NCBI GenBank assembly: GCA_038327555.1
Contig: JBBQLD010000062.1
Coordinates: 1-14,789 of the forward strand
Origin: M3007 sp038327555
Lineage (GTDB): Bacteria; Bacteroidota; Bacteroidia; Chitinophagales; Saprospiraceae
DNA length: 14,789 bases
Direction of reading: 5' to 3'
In this document: piece after piece, positions 7,524 through 14,191 of the stretch
Layout of the letters: every line of letters begins with the position of its first letter
Position numbering within the stretch: position 1 is the first letter of the stretch
Notes under the pieces: model-generated
Seen by the model: the letters and a program-made list of their open reading frames with translations, nothing else
Database searches by the model: none
What the model was told of the DNA's origin: nothing
Made by a program: the position numbers and the translations under genes

Positions 7524-7543
7524 CAAATAAACGCATCCCCAAA
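7519..7543. repeat. Right flanking arm of the tandem array (AC-rich)
   Basis: Reverse complement of 6776-6800 with two mismatches. It overlaps the end of the last, partial array unit (CATTGATCCTC), so array and arm share the junction. More AC-rich words continue to about 7575, across the 3' end of msrA. Confidence 0.85.
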
Positions 7544-7551
7544 CACCCAAA

Positions 7552-8118
7552 TCACCGCATCAACAAACCCCCAAATTTCTCTCGAAACTTTCTAACTTTC
7601 GGAGCAATGATGAAGGAACAATACCCTTGATTTGGGTTTGTTTTGTAATAATTTTGGTGATAATCCTCTGCTTTGTAAAATCTATCGAAAGCCGCAACTT
7701 CGGTTACAATAGGGTTGTCCCAAGCCTCCTGGGCCTCTTTTATGACCGCTTCTGAATCGCTTTTTTGGTCTTCCGAATGGTAGTAAATTACGGATCGATA
7801 TTGTGTGCCGACATCGTTTCCTTGACGATTGAGTGTGGTGGGATCATGCACGGTAAAAAAAATGCGCAAAATATCTCGAAACGATACGATTTCTGGGTCG
7901 AAGCTGACCTGGATCACCTCTGCATGTCCACTTAATCCGGAACAAATTTCCTTATACGTCGGGTTTGCGGAAGGCCCGCCTGAGTAGCCGCTTTCTACCT
8001 TTTGCACGCCTTTGAGGTCTTGATAAATGGCCTCGACACACCAGAAACAGCCGCCGCCGAGTGTAGCAATTTGCAGGTTGCCGGCAGATTCAATTTGTTG
8101 ATTTTGAGTGGTATTCAT
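7552..8118 (-). CDS. msrA: Peptide-methionine (S)-S-oxide reductase MsrA
   Basis: 188 residues. Reduces the S form of methionine sulfoxide, free or in proteins, using electrons from thioredoxin; the N-terminus shows no clear signal peptide, so it is probably cytoplasmic. The catalytic motif GCFWC is at 23-27 (catalytic Cys24). Further landmarks are 'VESGYSGG' (41-48), 'GHAEVIQVSFDP' (64-75), 'FFTVHDPTTLNRQGNDVGTQYRS' in outline (87-109), 'AEDYHQNYY' (150-158) and 'QGYCSFII' (164-171). Cys59 and Cys167 are candidate resolving residues. The last residues 'GGLLMR' and the stop are read from the AC/GT-rich repeat that flanks the tandem array, so the C-terminus seems to have been reshaped by that repeat. 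The gene converges on the surface-protein gene; thioredoxin, its likely electron donor, is encoded about 2.4 kb downstream on the plus strand. Confidence 0.96.
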   Translation of the reverse strand: MNTTQNQQIESAGNLQIATLGGGCFWCVEAIYQDLKGVQKVESGYSGGPSANPTYKEICSGLSGHAEVIQVSFDPEIVSFRDILRIFFTVHDPTTLNRQGNDVGTQYRSVIYYHSEDQKSDSEAVIKEAQEAWDNPIVTEVAAFDRFYKAEDYHQNYYKTNPNQGYCSFIIAPKVRKFREKFGGLLMR

Positions 8119-8283
8119 GAAATAATTTTATTGTGTTTTCAAAGAAACGTACTTAAGGGTTACTTGGTTTTGTGCAACTAGAAATCTGGCCTGATTTGTC
8201 GGCGGGCTACCGTTTTTATGCCAAATATGTACGCACCAAAGTTGTATGGTGAAATGGTATTCCGCCCCTTATAACAGCGACAA

Positions 8284-8315
8284 TTTGAAATGCAACCGCA
8301 GTGTTACTACTTTTG
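8284..8315 (+). promoter_or_regulatory. Bacteroidota-type promoter of the AhpD-like gene
   Basis: TTTG (8284-8287), 20 bp, then TACTTTTG (8308-8315) fits the Bacteroidota primary-sigma consensus TTTG...TAnnTTTG with ordinary spacing. Transcription would start near 8322, so the coding start must lie after that, which favours the ATG at 8378. The rest of 8119-8377, between the divergent starts, shows nothing else convincing; a weak reverse-strand match before msrA is not listed. Confidence 0.6.
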
Positions 8316-8377
8316 CGCGGAGCCAAACACCTGAGGAATGCGGCACCAGATCCACCATAGATTCAATCCACAATTTC

Positions 8378-8968
8378 ATGCCACTCATATCCCCCTTACC
8401 CTCCAATCACGACGCTGAAGTAGCCGAATTAGCTCGTTTTTTCAACGAAACCTTGGGGTTTTGCCCCAATTCTGTACTCACGATGCAGCGCCGACCAGCC
8501 ATTGCCAAAGCATTTATTGGCTTGAACATGGCCGTGATGCAAAATCAAGGCCGCGTTACCAGCGAGTTAAAACGGCTCATTGGCTATCTGGCATCACTTA
8601 CTGCGGGTTGCCAGTATTGTCAGGCTCACACCATTCGGGCTGCCGAGCGCTATGGCGCGGCTGAGGAACAACTCGAGCACATTTGGGACTATCGAACCCA
8701 TCCAGCTTTTTCGGAGGCCGAGCGCGCTGCGCTCGATTTTTCAGTGGCAGCTTCTGTCCTTCCAAACAGCGTAGATGAAACCATTTCTGCAAACCTCCGC
8801 AAACATTGGGACGAGGGCGAAATTGTGGAAATATTAGGCGTAATCGCTCTTTTTGGATACCTAAACCGCTGGAACGATAGCATGGGAACCCCGCTTGAAG
8901 ACCCTGCCCAAGAAAGCGGACAGCAATTCCTTCGCGGACAGGGCTGGACGGGTGGAAAACACGTTTGA
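8378..8968 (+). CDS. AhpD-like carboxymuconolactone decarboxylase family protein
   Basis: 196 residues. The core has the AhpD-type redox signature: Glu63 ('TSELKRLIGYLASL'), then C78-Q-Y-C81-Q-A-H84, i.e. CxxCxxH, which in AhpD supports disulfide-based peroxidase or reductase activity. Length and the layout 'SPLPSNHDAEVAELARFFNETLGFCPNS' at the start and 'FGYLNRWNDSMGTPLE' near the end fit the peroxidase-related branch (TIGR01926-like) more than classic AhpD. No signal peptide is seen, so it is probably cytoplasmic. The frame is open back to an ATG at 8246, but a good promoter at 8284-8315 lies inside that extension and the extra 44 residues resemble nothing in the family, so the ATG at 8378 is preferred. 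Natural substrate and electron donor are unknown; no ahpC lies nearby. Confidence 0.88.
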   Translation: MPLISPLPSNHDAEVAELARFFNETLGFCPNSVLTMQRRPAIAKAFIGLNMAVMQNQGRVTSELKRLIGYLASLTAGCQYCQAHTIRAAERYGAAEEQLEHIWDYRTHPAFSEAERAALDFSVAASVLPNSVDETISANLRKHWDEGEIVEILGVIALFGYLNRWNDSMGTPLEDPAQESGQQFLRGQGWTGGKHV

Positions 8969-8976
8969 TGGGGATT

Positions 8977-9109
8977 CGTTGATTTGGGGATTTGGGGATC
9001 TGGGGATTTGTTTTGCCAGTGCTTGATGTCCGTACCTATCTCTTTCAGAATGCCACGAAATACCAAGTTCAGGCACCCTAAATCCCCAAATAACCCAATC
9101 ACCAACAAC
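8977..9109. repeat. Degenerate GT/AC inverted repeat between the AhpD-like gene and rlmH
   Basis: A GT-rich left part (8977-9019, ending in ATTTGTTTTGCCAG at 9006-9019) and an AC-rich right part (9055-9109) frame the gap. An exact 12-bp pair, ATTTGGGGATTT at 8982-8993 and AAATCCCCAAAT at 9080-9091, forms the outer stem; AAATACCAAG..C.GGCA near 9058-9075 matches the right arm of the 47-bp repeat at 2646-2662. This is a decayed relative of that element, and its AC-rich side is the leader of rlmH. Confidence 0.75.
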
Positions 9110-9580
9110 ATGAAAATCGAGCTTTGGGCTATTGGCAAAACCAACGAAAAATATCTGGAAGCGGGCATTGAGATTTTTGAAAAACGATTGAAAAATTACC
9201 TGCCGTTTAGCCTGATCGTTTTGCCCGACGTGAAGGCAAAAACTATTGATGGTCAGCACCTTAAAAAAGAGGAGGGTAAATTAATCCTTTCCAAATTAGC
9301 CCCAGACGACTGGCTTGTGCTTTTGGATGAACACGGGCAGGAATTTACTTCCATGGAACTTTCCCGCTGGCTGGAGCGTAGGCTTGGCGATTCGCGCCGA
9401 AAAATGGTGTTCCTCATTGGTGGAGCTTTCGGTTTTTCGCCCGATGTTTACGCCCGATCCAACGAATCGCTGGCTTTGTCTAAGCTCACATTTAGTCATC
9501 AAATGGTTCGGTTATTTAGTCTGGAGCAACTTTATCGCGCCATGACAATTCTACGAAATGAGCCCTATCACAATGAGTAA
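9110..9580 (+). CDS. rlmH: 23S rRNA (pseudouridine-1915-N3)-methyltransferase RlmH
   Basis: 156 residues, as expected for RlmH (E. coli 155). It methylates N3 of pseudouridine 1915 in helix 69 of 23S rRNA in assembled ribosomes, using S-adenosylmethionine, and acts as a SPOUT-fold dimer. The N-terminus 'MKIELWAIGKTNEKYLEAGIEIFEKRL' (in outline), the SAM-pocket segment 'VFLIGGAFGFSPDV' (about 98-111) and the C-terminal knot 'LSKLTFSHQMVRLFSLEQLYRA' (outline) with the terminal 'NEPYHNE' are all present. The frame is open further upstream, but the ATG at 9110 matches the family start exactly. The stop is followed by an AC-rich tandem leader and the rhomboid gene 127 bp on; cotranscription is possible. 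Confidence 0.97.
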   Translation: MKIELWAIGKTNEKYLEAGIEIFEKRLKNYLPFSLIVLPDVKAKTIDGQHLKKEEGKLILSKLAPDDWLVLLDEHGQEFTSMELSRWLERRLGDSRRKMVFLIGGAFGFSPDVYARSNESLALSKLTFSHQMVRLFSLEQLYRAMTILRNEPYHNE

Positions 9581-9600
9581 GGTGATATTATCCACACCAA

Positions 9601-9707
9601 CCTAAACAAATAACCAAATCACCACCTAAACAAATAACCAAATCACCAACATAAACAAATAACCAACCAAACCAAATCACCAACCTAAACAAATTACCCA
9701 TTTCAAC
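9601..9707 (+). repeat. Four-copy AC-rich tandem repeat before the rhomboid gene
   Basis: Copies of CCTAAACAAATAACCAAATCACCA lie at 9601-9624, 9625-9649 (25 bp), 9650-9683 (34 bp, with an internal ACCAACCAA expansion) and 9684-9707 (degenerate). The stretch contains no G and ends exactly at the ATG at 9708. It would give an unstructured leader RNA. The words match the right arms of the other intergenic repeats. Confidence 0.9.
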
Positions 9708-10355
9708 ATGAACGGAATCATAGAAATCAACTACATCATTATTGGATTTACCAGCCTGATTTCCTTCATGGCTTTCAACAATCCATATTGGACGTACAAG
9801 CTAAAACATTGGCCATATCAGGAAGTCCGTGATGGCGAATATTTCCGTTGGCTCACCGGCGGTTTTTTGCACGGAGATGCTATGCACCTGATTTTCAACA
9901 TGATTACGCTATTTTACTTTGGCAGAATTGTAGAGCAGTGGTTTACTTTCATGTTCCCTGATTTTGGGGGTGCCTTTTATTTGTTGTTTTATCTGATATC
10001 TATCGTAGCAGCTTCTTCCGCTACATTTTTCAAATATCGCGAATCGCCTGGCTTCGCCAGCATCGGTGCATCGGGTGCTGTGGCCGCTGTATTGTTTGCG
10101 TCTATTTTGATCTTGCCGACCAATGAGATTCGGTTCATTTTTCTTCCATTTGTAGGGATTCCGGCCTTCATATTCGGGGCGCTTTACCTTTGGTTCAGCG
10201 CTTATGAAGCCAAAAAAGGCAGGGACAATATTGACCATACCGCACACTATTACGGCGCGATTTTTGGATTTTTCTTCCCGATTATTTTTGAACCAAAGCT
10301 TATACCCTTGTTTTTCATTCAATTACAAGCCTGGTTTGCTGGTTTGGGCCATTGA
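9708..10355 (+). CDS. Rhomboid family intramembrane serine protease
   Basis: 215 residues with about six hydrophobic segments. Rhomboids cut transmembrane substrates within the inner membrane using a Ser-His dyad. Visible here: 'WLTGGFLHGDAMHLIFNM' (48-65) with Asn64 as the oxyanion-hole Asn; 'SIGASGAVAAVLF' (118-130) with catalytic Ser122 in GxSG; and 'HTAHYYGAIFGFFF' (177-190) with catalytic His180. The protein has the basic six-helix core with no extra cytoplasmic domain. The ATG at 9708 is the natural start and directly follows the AC-rich tandem repeat; no Shine-Dalgarno site is present. The physiological substrate cannot be told. The next gene, thioredoxin, has its own promoter. Confidence 0.93.
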   Translation: MNGIIEINYIIIGFTSLISFMAFNNPYWTYKLKHWPYQEVRDGEYFRWLTGGFLHGDAMHLIFNMITLFYFGRIVEQWFTFMFPDFGGAFYLLFYLISIVAASSATFFKYRESPGFASIGASGAVAAVLFASILILPTNEIRFIFLPFVGIPAFIFGALYLWFSAYEAKKGRDNIDHTAHYYGAIFGFFFPIIFEPKLIPLFFIQLQAWFAGLGH

Positions 10356-10406
10356 CGAATCAACTGTTTTCAAGCGGACAATTTTGAAAGAAAAACCGCC
10401 CTACCC

Positions 10407-10427
10407 TACCGAGGTATCGTACCTTTG
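10407..10427 (+). promoter_or_regulatory. Thioredoxin promoter -7 element with overlapping small palindromes
   Basis: TACCTTTG (10420-10427) is an exact TAnnTTTG element, implying transcription start near 10433 and a ~60-nt leader before the ATG at 10496. No TTTG/TTG is found about 20 bp upstream; instead two overlapping short palindromes, TACCgaGGTA (10407-10416) and GGTAtcgTACC (10413-10423), cover that region and run into the -7 element, a layout compatible with an operator or activator site. The regulatory reading is inference. Confidence 0.5.
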
Positions 10428-10495
10428 CAACCTATTCTAATCTTCGGCGTTACAACTCCGAAATTCAAATTTGCACAACAAAATAGTTTTTAAAA

Positions 10496-10813
10496 ATGGC
10501 ACACGAATTCACAGACGCGAGCTTCAAATCTGAAGTACTTGAGAGCGATAAACTCACTGTAATTGACCTCTGGGCAGAATGGTGCGGTCCTTGCCGCATG
10601 ATGACCCCACTGATAGAAGAACTTTCAGTAGAATATGCCGGAAAGGCGGTAGTCGGCAAACTCAATGTGGACGAAAACCCGATAGTTCCTTCAGAAAACA
10701 ACGTGCGTGGCATTCCAACCTTCCTGTTTTTTAAAAATGGCGAACTGGTGGACAAAGTTGTAGGCGCACAGACAAAAAAATTCTTGCAAGATAAGATTGA
10801 AGCGCATATTTAA
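10496..10813 (+). CDS. trxA: Thioredoxin
   Basis: 105 residues, the standard length of a single-domain cytoplasmic thioredoxin. The active site WCGPC spans 29-33 (Cys30, Cys33), Asp24 is in 'VIDLWAEWC', and the cis-proline is Pro74 in 'GIPTFLFF'. It keeps cytoplasmic proteins reduced with electrons from thioredoxin reductase and is the usual donor for MsrA, encoded about 2.4 kb upstream on the other strand. One small departure is 'NVDENPIVPSENNVRGIPT', where most relatives have 'NP.ia..y.vrsIPT'; the loop is unusual but the core is intact. A promoter element lies upstream and a strong terminator immediately downstream, so it is probably a single-gene transcript. Confidence 0.97.
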   Translation: MAHEFTDASFKSEVLESDKLTVIDLWAEWCGPCRMMTPLIEELSVEYAGKAVVGKLNVDENPIVPSENNVRGIPTFLFFKNGELVDKVVGAQTKKFLQDKIEAHI

Positions 10814-10835
10814 AGCAGGTTTATCCCATTTTTCC

Positions 10836-10874
10836 GAGCGGTCGGGCGACTTTTTGTTGCCCGACCGCTTTTTG
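10836..10874 (+). terminator. Rho-independent terminator of trxA
   Basis: A 10-bp perfect stem GCGGTCGGGC (10838-10847) / GCCCGACCGC (10859-10868), extendable inward through GAC/GTT with one G-T pair, is followed by a T run (10869-10873). It starts 23 bp after the trxA stop and separates it from the DUF2723 gene. Confidence 0.92.
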
Positions 10875-10910
10875 TTTATGAAAAGAAAACCCCACTTGAG
10901 CGGACTTTTA

Positions 10911-10918
10911 TAGTTTTG
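10911..10918 (+). promoter_or_regulatory. Candidate -7 element for the DUF2723 gene
   Basis: TAGTTTTG matches TAnnTTTG and lies just after the trxA terminator, about 100 bp before the ATG at 11020. No TTTG occurs at the usual 19-20 bp distance upstream; the nearest TTG (10896-10898) is too close. Only a half-site is supported. Confidence 0.4.
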
Positions 10919-11019
10919 CGCGGTCTTTGCAAATCCAACAGCCAAATCTCGTCCATCTTACGGCTTGAGGCTATCGGACAAATTTGCTGCAAGGCATTGC
11001 TTTCACACACAACGAAATC

Positions 11020-14000
11020 ATGAATTTTTCCTTTAAAACGCTCAACAATCTTGCAGGCTGGATCACTTTTGGCATTGCAGCAATTGTGCTTGGCCTTGCG
11101 GCTGAGCCAACTGGCAGCCTCTGGGACTGCGGTGAATTTATCTCTGGTGCCTATAAACTTCAAGTAGTTCACCCACCTGGCGCACCTATTTTCCTCTTGG
11201 TTGGCCGTTTGTTTGCCTGGGTAGGCGGGATGGTTTCTAGCGATCCAGCCAATATTGCCTACTCCGTAAACCTGCTTTCTGCTATTTGCACCGCATTTAC
11301 CGGATTGTTTGTCTGCTGGAGCACGAGCATACTTGCGCGCTTGATTCTAGTTGGCCGTGATGCCGACCCTGTTGGCGCACAAGCCTTTGTAGCTGTTGGT
11401 GCTGGCGTTGTAGCTGGTCTTTGCACAGCATTTACTTCTTCCATCTGGTTTTCAGCCGTAGAAGGTGAGGTGTACGCCATGTCTACTTTCTTCACCGCAA
11501 TGACGCTGTGGGCCACTTTGAAATGGTACAATTTGCCAGATAAAGCAGATGCAGATCGGTGGTTGGTCTTTGCATTTTATTCTGTAGCGCTTTCTATGGG
11601 GGTTCACTTGTTGAGCCTTTTGACATTCCCTGCGCTGGCCATGTTTTACTATTTCAAAAAGTCAAAAAAGCCAACCGTAGTAGGCACTTTAGTTGCCGCA
11701 ATTATCGGGGTGGTTTTCATCGTTGCCATTCAAAAAATCATCATTGCTGGTATTCCTACCATGTGGGCTGCTTTTGACAAAATGATGGTGAACAGTTTCG
11801 GACTTCCCTTCTATTCGGGCATTATCCCTGTTTTATTGATCTTTAGCGGTGCCATTTGGTTCGGGCTAAATCGGGCTCAGAAAACAGGGAATGGCTTGTT
11901 ACAGCGCATTGTAGTGGCATTTGGCGTGGTGGTGATTGCTTATTTTGCATACGGAACCGTCATTGTTCGGGCTAATGCGAACACGCCCATCAACATGAAT
12001 GACCCTTCCGATCCAATGCGGCTGCTCCCCTACCTAAATCGTGAGCAGTACGGCGAGCGCCCGCTGCTGAGAGGCCCTTCATTCGAGGCCCAACCTACAG
12101 GGTTAAAATCGGAAGAGCGCTATGGCCGGGTAGGAAATCGCTATATTGTAGTGGATGAAAAAGTAGACTATGAATACCCATCTGCCGGTCAAACACTTTT
12201 CCCAAGGATGGGCGATTACTCACAAGGCAGACCTGCGCTTTACCGCCGTTGGATAGATAAGCCTTCGGGTGATCCGACTTTCGGCGACAACATTGAGTTT
12301 TTCTGGAAATACCAATTGGGCTGGATGTACTGGCGCTATTTCATGTGGAATTTCTCTGGCCGTCAGAATGGCGATCAAGGCTATTATGCCTGGGATCCTA
12401 CCGCAGGCAATTGGATTACTGGAATCGACGCGATAGATTCGGGAAGAATTGGAAATCAAGAGTCCTTACCTGATTTCCAGAAGAACAATCAGGGCAGGAA
12501 CAAATATTTCATGATTCCATTCCTGCTCGGTTTATTCGGAATGTTCTTCCATTACCGCAGTCGCCCGCGCGATTTTGCGGCCATTATGGCCATGTTTATC
12601 ATCACAGGGATTGGTATCATCGTGTATTCCAATCAGCCCCCCAATGAGCCACGTGAGCGTGATTATGTGTTGGCTGGCTCGTTTTTCACCTTTTGTATTT
12701 GGATTGGCTTGAGCGTAGTTGCGCTTTGGGATATGCTGAATAAAAGCCTGAAAGGAGCCGCTGCACCCGTTGCTACGCTACTCGCGCTTTCTGCACCACT
12801 TTTGATGGTGACCCAAAACTGGGACGATCACAGCCGCTCCCACCATTTCGCCAGCCGCGACTATGCCAGCAACTTTCTCAATTCTTGTGCGCCAGACGCT
12901 ATAATATTTACTTACGGCGACAACGACACTTACCCGCTCTGGTATTGCCAGGAAGTGGAAGGCATCCGTACCGATGTGCGGGTAGTCAACCTCTCCCTCA
13001 TTGCCGTAGATTGGTATATTGATCAACTTCGCAGAGCAGTGAATAACTCTGCTGCCATTGAGATGAGTATTCCGGCAGAAAAATTGCGAGGTTTCAAACG
13101 CGTGCAAACGCCCTATTTCGCCCCAGGCGGTGAAAAAGAAATGGATATCAACCGAGTCTTGAAGTTTCTTGCTGAAGACCATAAGCAAGAATCTGGTGGC
13201 GGGCGCGCATTTGACACCTATTTACCCACCCGAAAAATGTCCATACCGATCAACAAACAATGGTTTATTGACCACAAGTTTGTCTCTGGTTCAGATTCTT
13301 CCTTGGTAGACACCCTGCACATTGACCTCGGAAAAGACAAAAAGTACATCATCAAAGACGAGTTGGCAATGCTCGACATTGTAGCTTCAAATCTGGGCAA
13401 ACGCCCGATCTACTGGGCTGTTACCTGCCGCGAAGACAAACTCTTGGGCTTGGAAGATTACCTTCAACTGGAGGGCCTGAGCCTTCAAATTGTGCCCAAA
13501 AAGGTCAAAAGCTCTATGGATGCTTATGGGATCATTGGTTCGGGTGGCGTGAACACAGATCAGATGTATCAGAACATCATGGAAAAATGGAAATGGGGCA
13601 ATTTTGATAAGGAGCGTTCATTTGTCGACCGTTCCTATATGCCTAGTCTCCAGACCATGCGCGTCAGTATTATCCGCCTGGCTCGACAATTGGTGTTAGA
13701 AGGTAAAAAGGATAAGGCCAATGCACTGGTGGACAAATACTTTGAAGTATTCCCACCCATGAACTTCCAGTACGATCAGTTCACGGCATTCATGACCGAT
13801 ATCTATGCAATGAGTGGTGAAAAAGCGAAGGCAGCAGCCAAAATTCGGGAAATAGCAGCCCAAATGGAGCAACAATTCCGCTTCTATGACTCACTAGACC
13901 CTGACTTCCAAAAAGGTTACAAACAAGACAGCGATTACACCAGCTCAACGGTGCAAAATTTGGTAAAAATGGCTGCGAACATGGAAGACGACACGCTCTT

Positions 14001-14079
14001 CCAGGAGCTTCAAACCATGTTCAAACCGTATATGCCAAGCATTCCATCGAAGCCTATACCACAGGGATTACCCAATTAA
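11020..14079 (+). CDS. DUF2723 family membrane protein, GT117/TMEM260-like glycosyltransferase
   Basis: 1019 residues. The N-terminal half is a multi-pass membrane domain of the DUF2723 family, annotated as glycosyltransferase family 117 and related to eukaryotic TMEM260, an O-mannosyltransferase; by analogy it would transfer a lipid-linked sugar to exported proteins, but donor and acceptor are unknown here. The family signature 'AEPTGSLWDCGEFI' lies at 28-41, with Asp36 and Glu39 in the first luminal-type loop as the likely catalytic acids of a GT-C fold, followed by 'VVHPPGAPIFLL'. Hydrophobic helices continue to about residue 600. The C-terminal ~400 residues are soluble, starting with the typical 'IIFTYGDNDTYPLWYCQEVEGIR' region (outline) and ending in a helical, Pro-rich tail. 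The ATG at 11020 is preferred over an upstream TTG (10984) because the family motif then sits at its usual distance. It is flanked by its own promoter half-site; partners are not visible. Confidence 0.92.
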   Translation: MNFSFKTLNNLAGWITFGIAAIVLGLAAEPTGSLWDCGEFISGAYKLQVVHPPGAPIFLLVGRLFAWVGGMVSSDPANIAYSVNLLSAICTAFTGLFVCWSTSILARLILVGRDADPVGAQAFVAVGAGVVAGLCTAFTSSIWFSAVEGEVYAMSTFFTAMTLWATLKWYNLPDKADADRWLVFAFYSVALSMGVHLLSLLTFPALAMFYYFKKSKKPTVVGTLVAAIIGVVFIVAIQKIIIAGIPTMWAAFDKMMVNSFGLPFYSGIIPVLLIFSGAIWFGLNRAQKTGNGLLQRIVVAFGVVVIAYFAYGTVIVRANANTPINMNDPSDPMRLLPYLNREQYGERPLLRGPSFEAQPTGLKSEERYGRVGNRYIVVDEKVDYEYPSAGQTLFPRMGDYSQGRPALYRRWIDKPSGDPTFGDNIEFFWKYQLGWMYWRYFMWNFSGRQNGDQGYYAWDPTAGNWITGIDAIDSGRIGNQESLPDFQKNNQGRNKYFMIPFLLGLFGMFFHYRSRPRDFAAIMAMFIITGIGIIVYSNQPPNEPRERDYVLAGSFFTFCIWIGLSVVALWDMLNKSLKGAAAPVATLLALSAPLLMVTQNWDDHSRSHHFASRDYASNFLNSCAPDAIIFTYGDNDTYPLWYCQEVEGIRTDVRVVNLSLIAVDWYIDQLRRAVNNSAAIEMSIPAEKLRGFKRVQTPYFAPGGEKEMDINRVLKFLAEDHKQESGGGRAFDTYLPTRKMSIPINKQWFIDHKFVSGSDSSLVDTLHIDLGKDKKYIIKDELAMLDIVASNLGKRPIYWAVTCREDKLLGLEDYLQLEGLSLQIVPKKVKSSMDAYGIIGSGGVNTDQMYQNIMEKWKWGNFDKERSFVDRSYMPSLQTMRVSIIRLARQLVLEGKKDKANALVDKYFEVFPPMNFQYDQFTAFMTDIYAMSGEKAKAAAKIREIAAQMEQQFRFYDSLDPDFQKGYKQDSDYTSSTVQNLVKMAANMEDDTLFQELQTMFKPYMPSIPSKPIPQGLPN

Positions 14080-14098
14080 ACTGGGCTTATGTCAAAAG

Positions 14099-14128
14099 TT
14101 TGCCGATAGAAAAACAAACAAATTTTTG
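14099..14128 (+). promoter_or_regulatory. Weak promoter candidate for the OsmC-like gene
   Basis: TTTG (14099-14102) and AATTTTTG (14121-14128) are 18 bp apart, resembling TTTG...TAnnTTTG with the first T of the -7 element missing. No terminator is evident after the DUF2723 stop, so read-through is an alternative. Confidence 0.25.
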
Positions 14129-14191
14129 ATCCAAACCCTTTTGACACAACCTCGGATAACTAATTAACTATCAAACCAATCACTACTCAAA

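Noticed and set aside
6776..7543. Insertion sequence or transposon bounded by the 25-bp inverted repeat
   Set aside because: There is no transposase or target-site duplication; the interior is only tandem repeats. A non-autonomous element remains possible and is discussed as a repeat.
6793..7550. Long repetitive reading frames on both strands of the tandem array (245 residues plus strand, 237 residues minus strand)
   Set aside because: They are open only because the 102-bp period is a multiple of three. Differences between units change residues freely, the first unit is out of step by one base, and hairpins explain the conservation better.
8689..9259. Reverse-strand frames across the AhpD-like and rlmH genes
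   Set aside because: They run through the GT/AC repeat and two well-supported genes; they are shadows.
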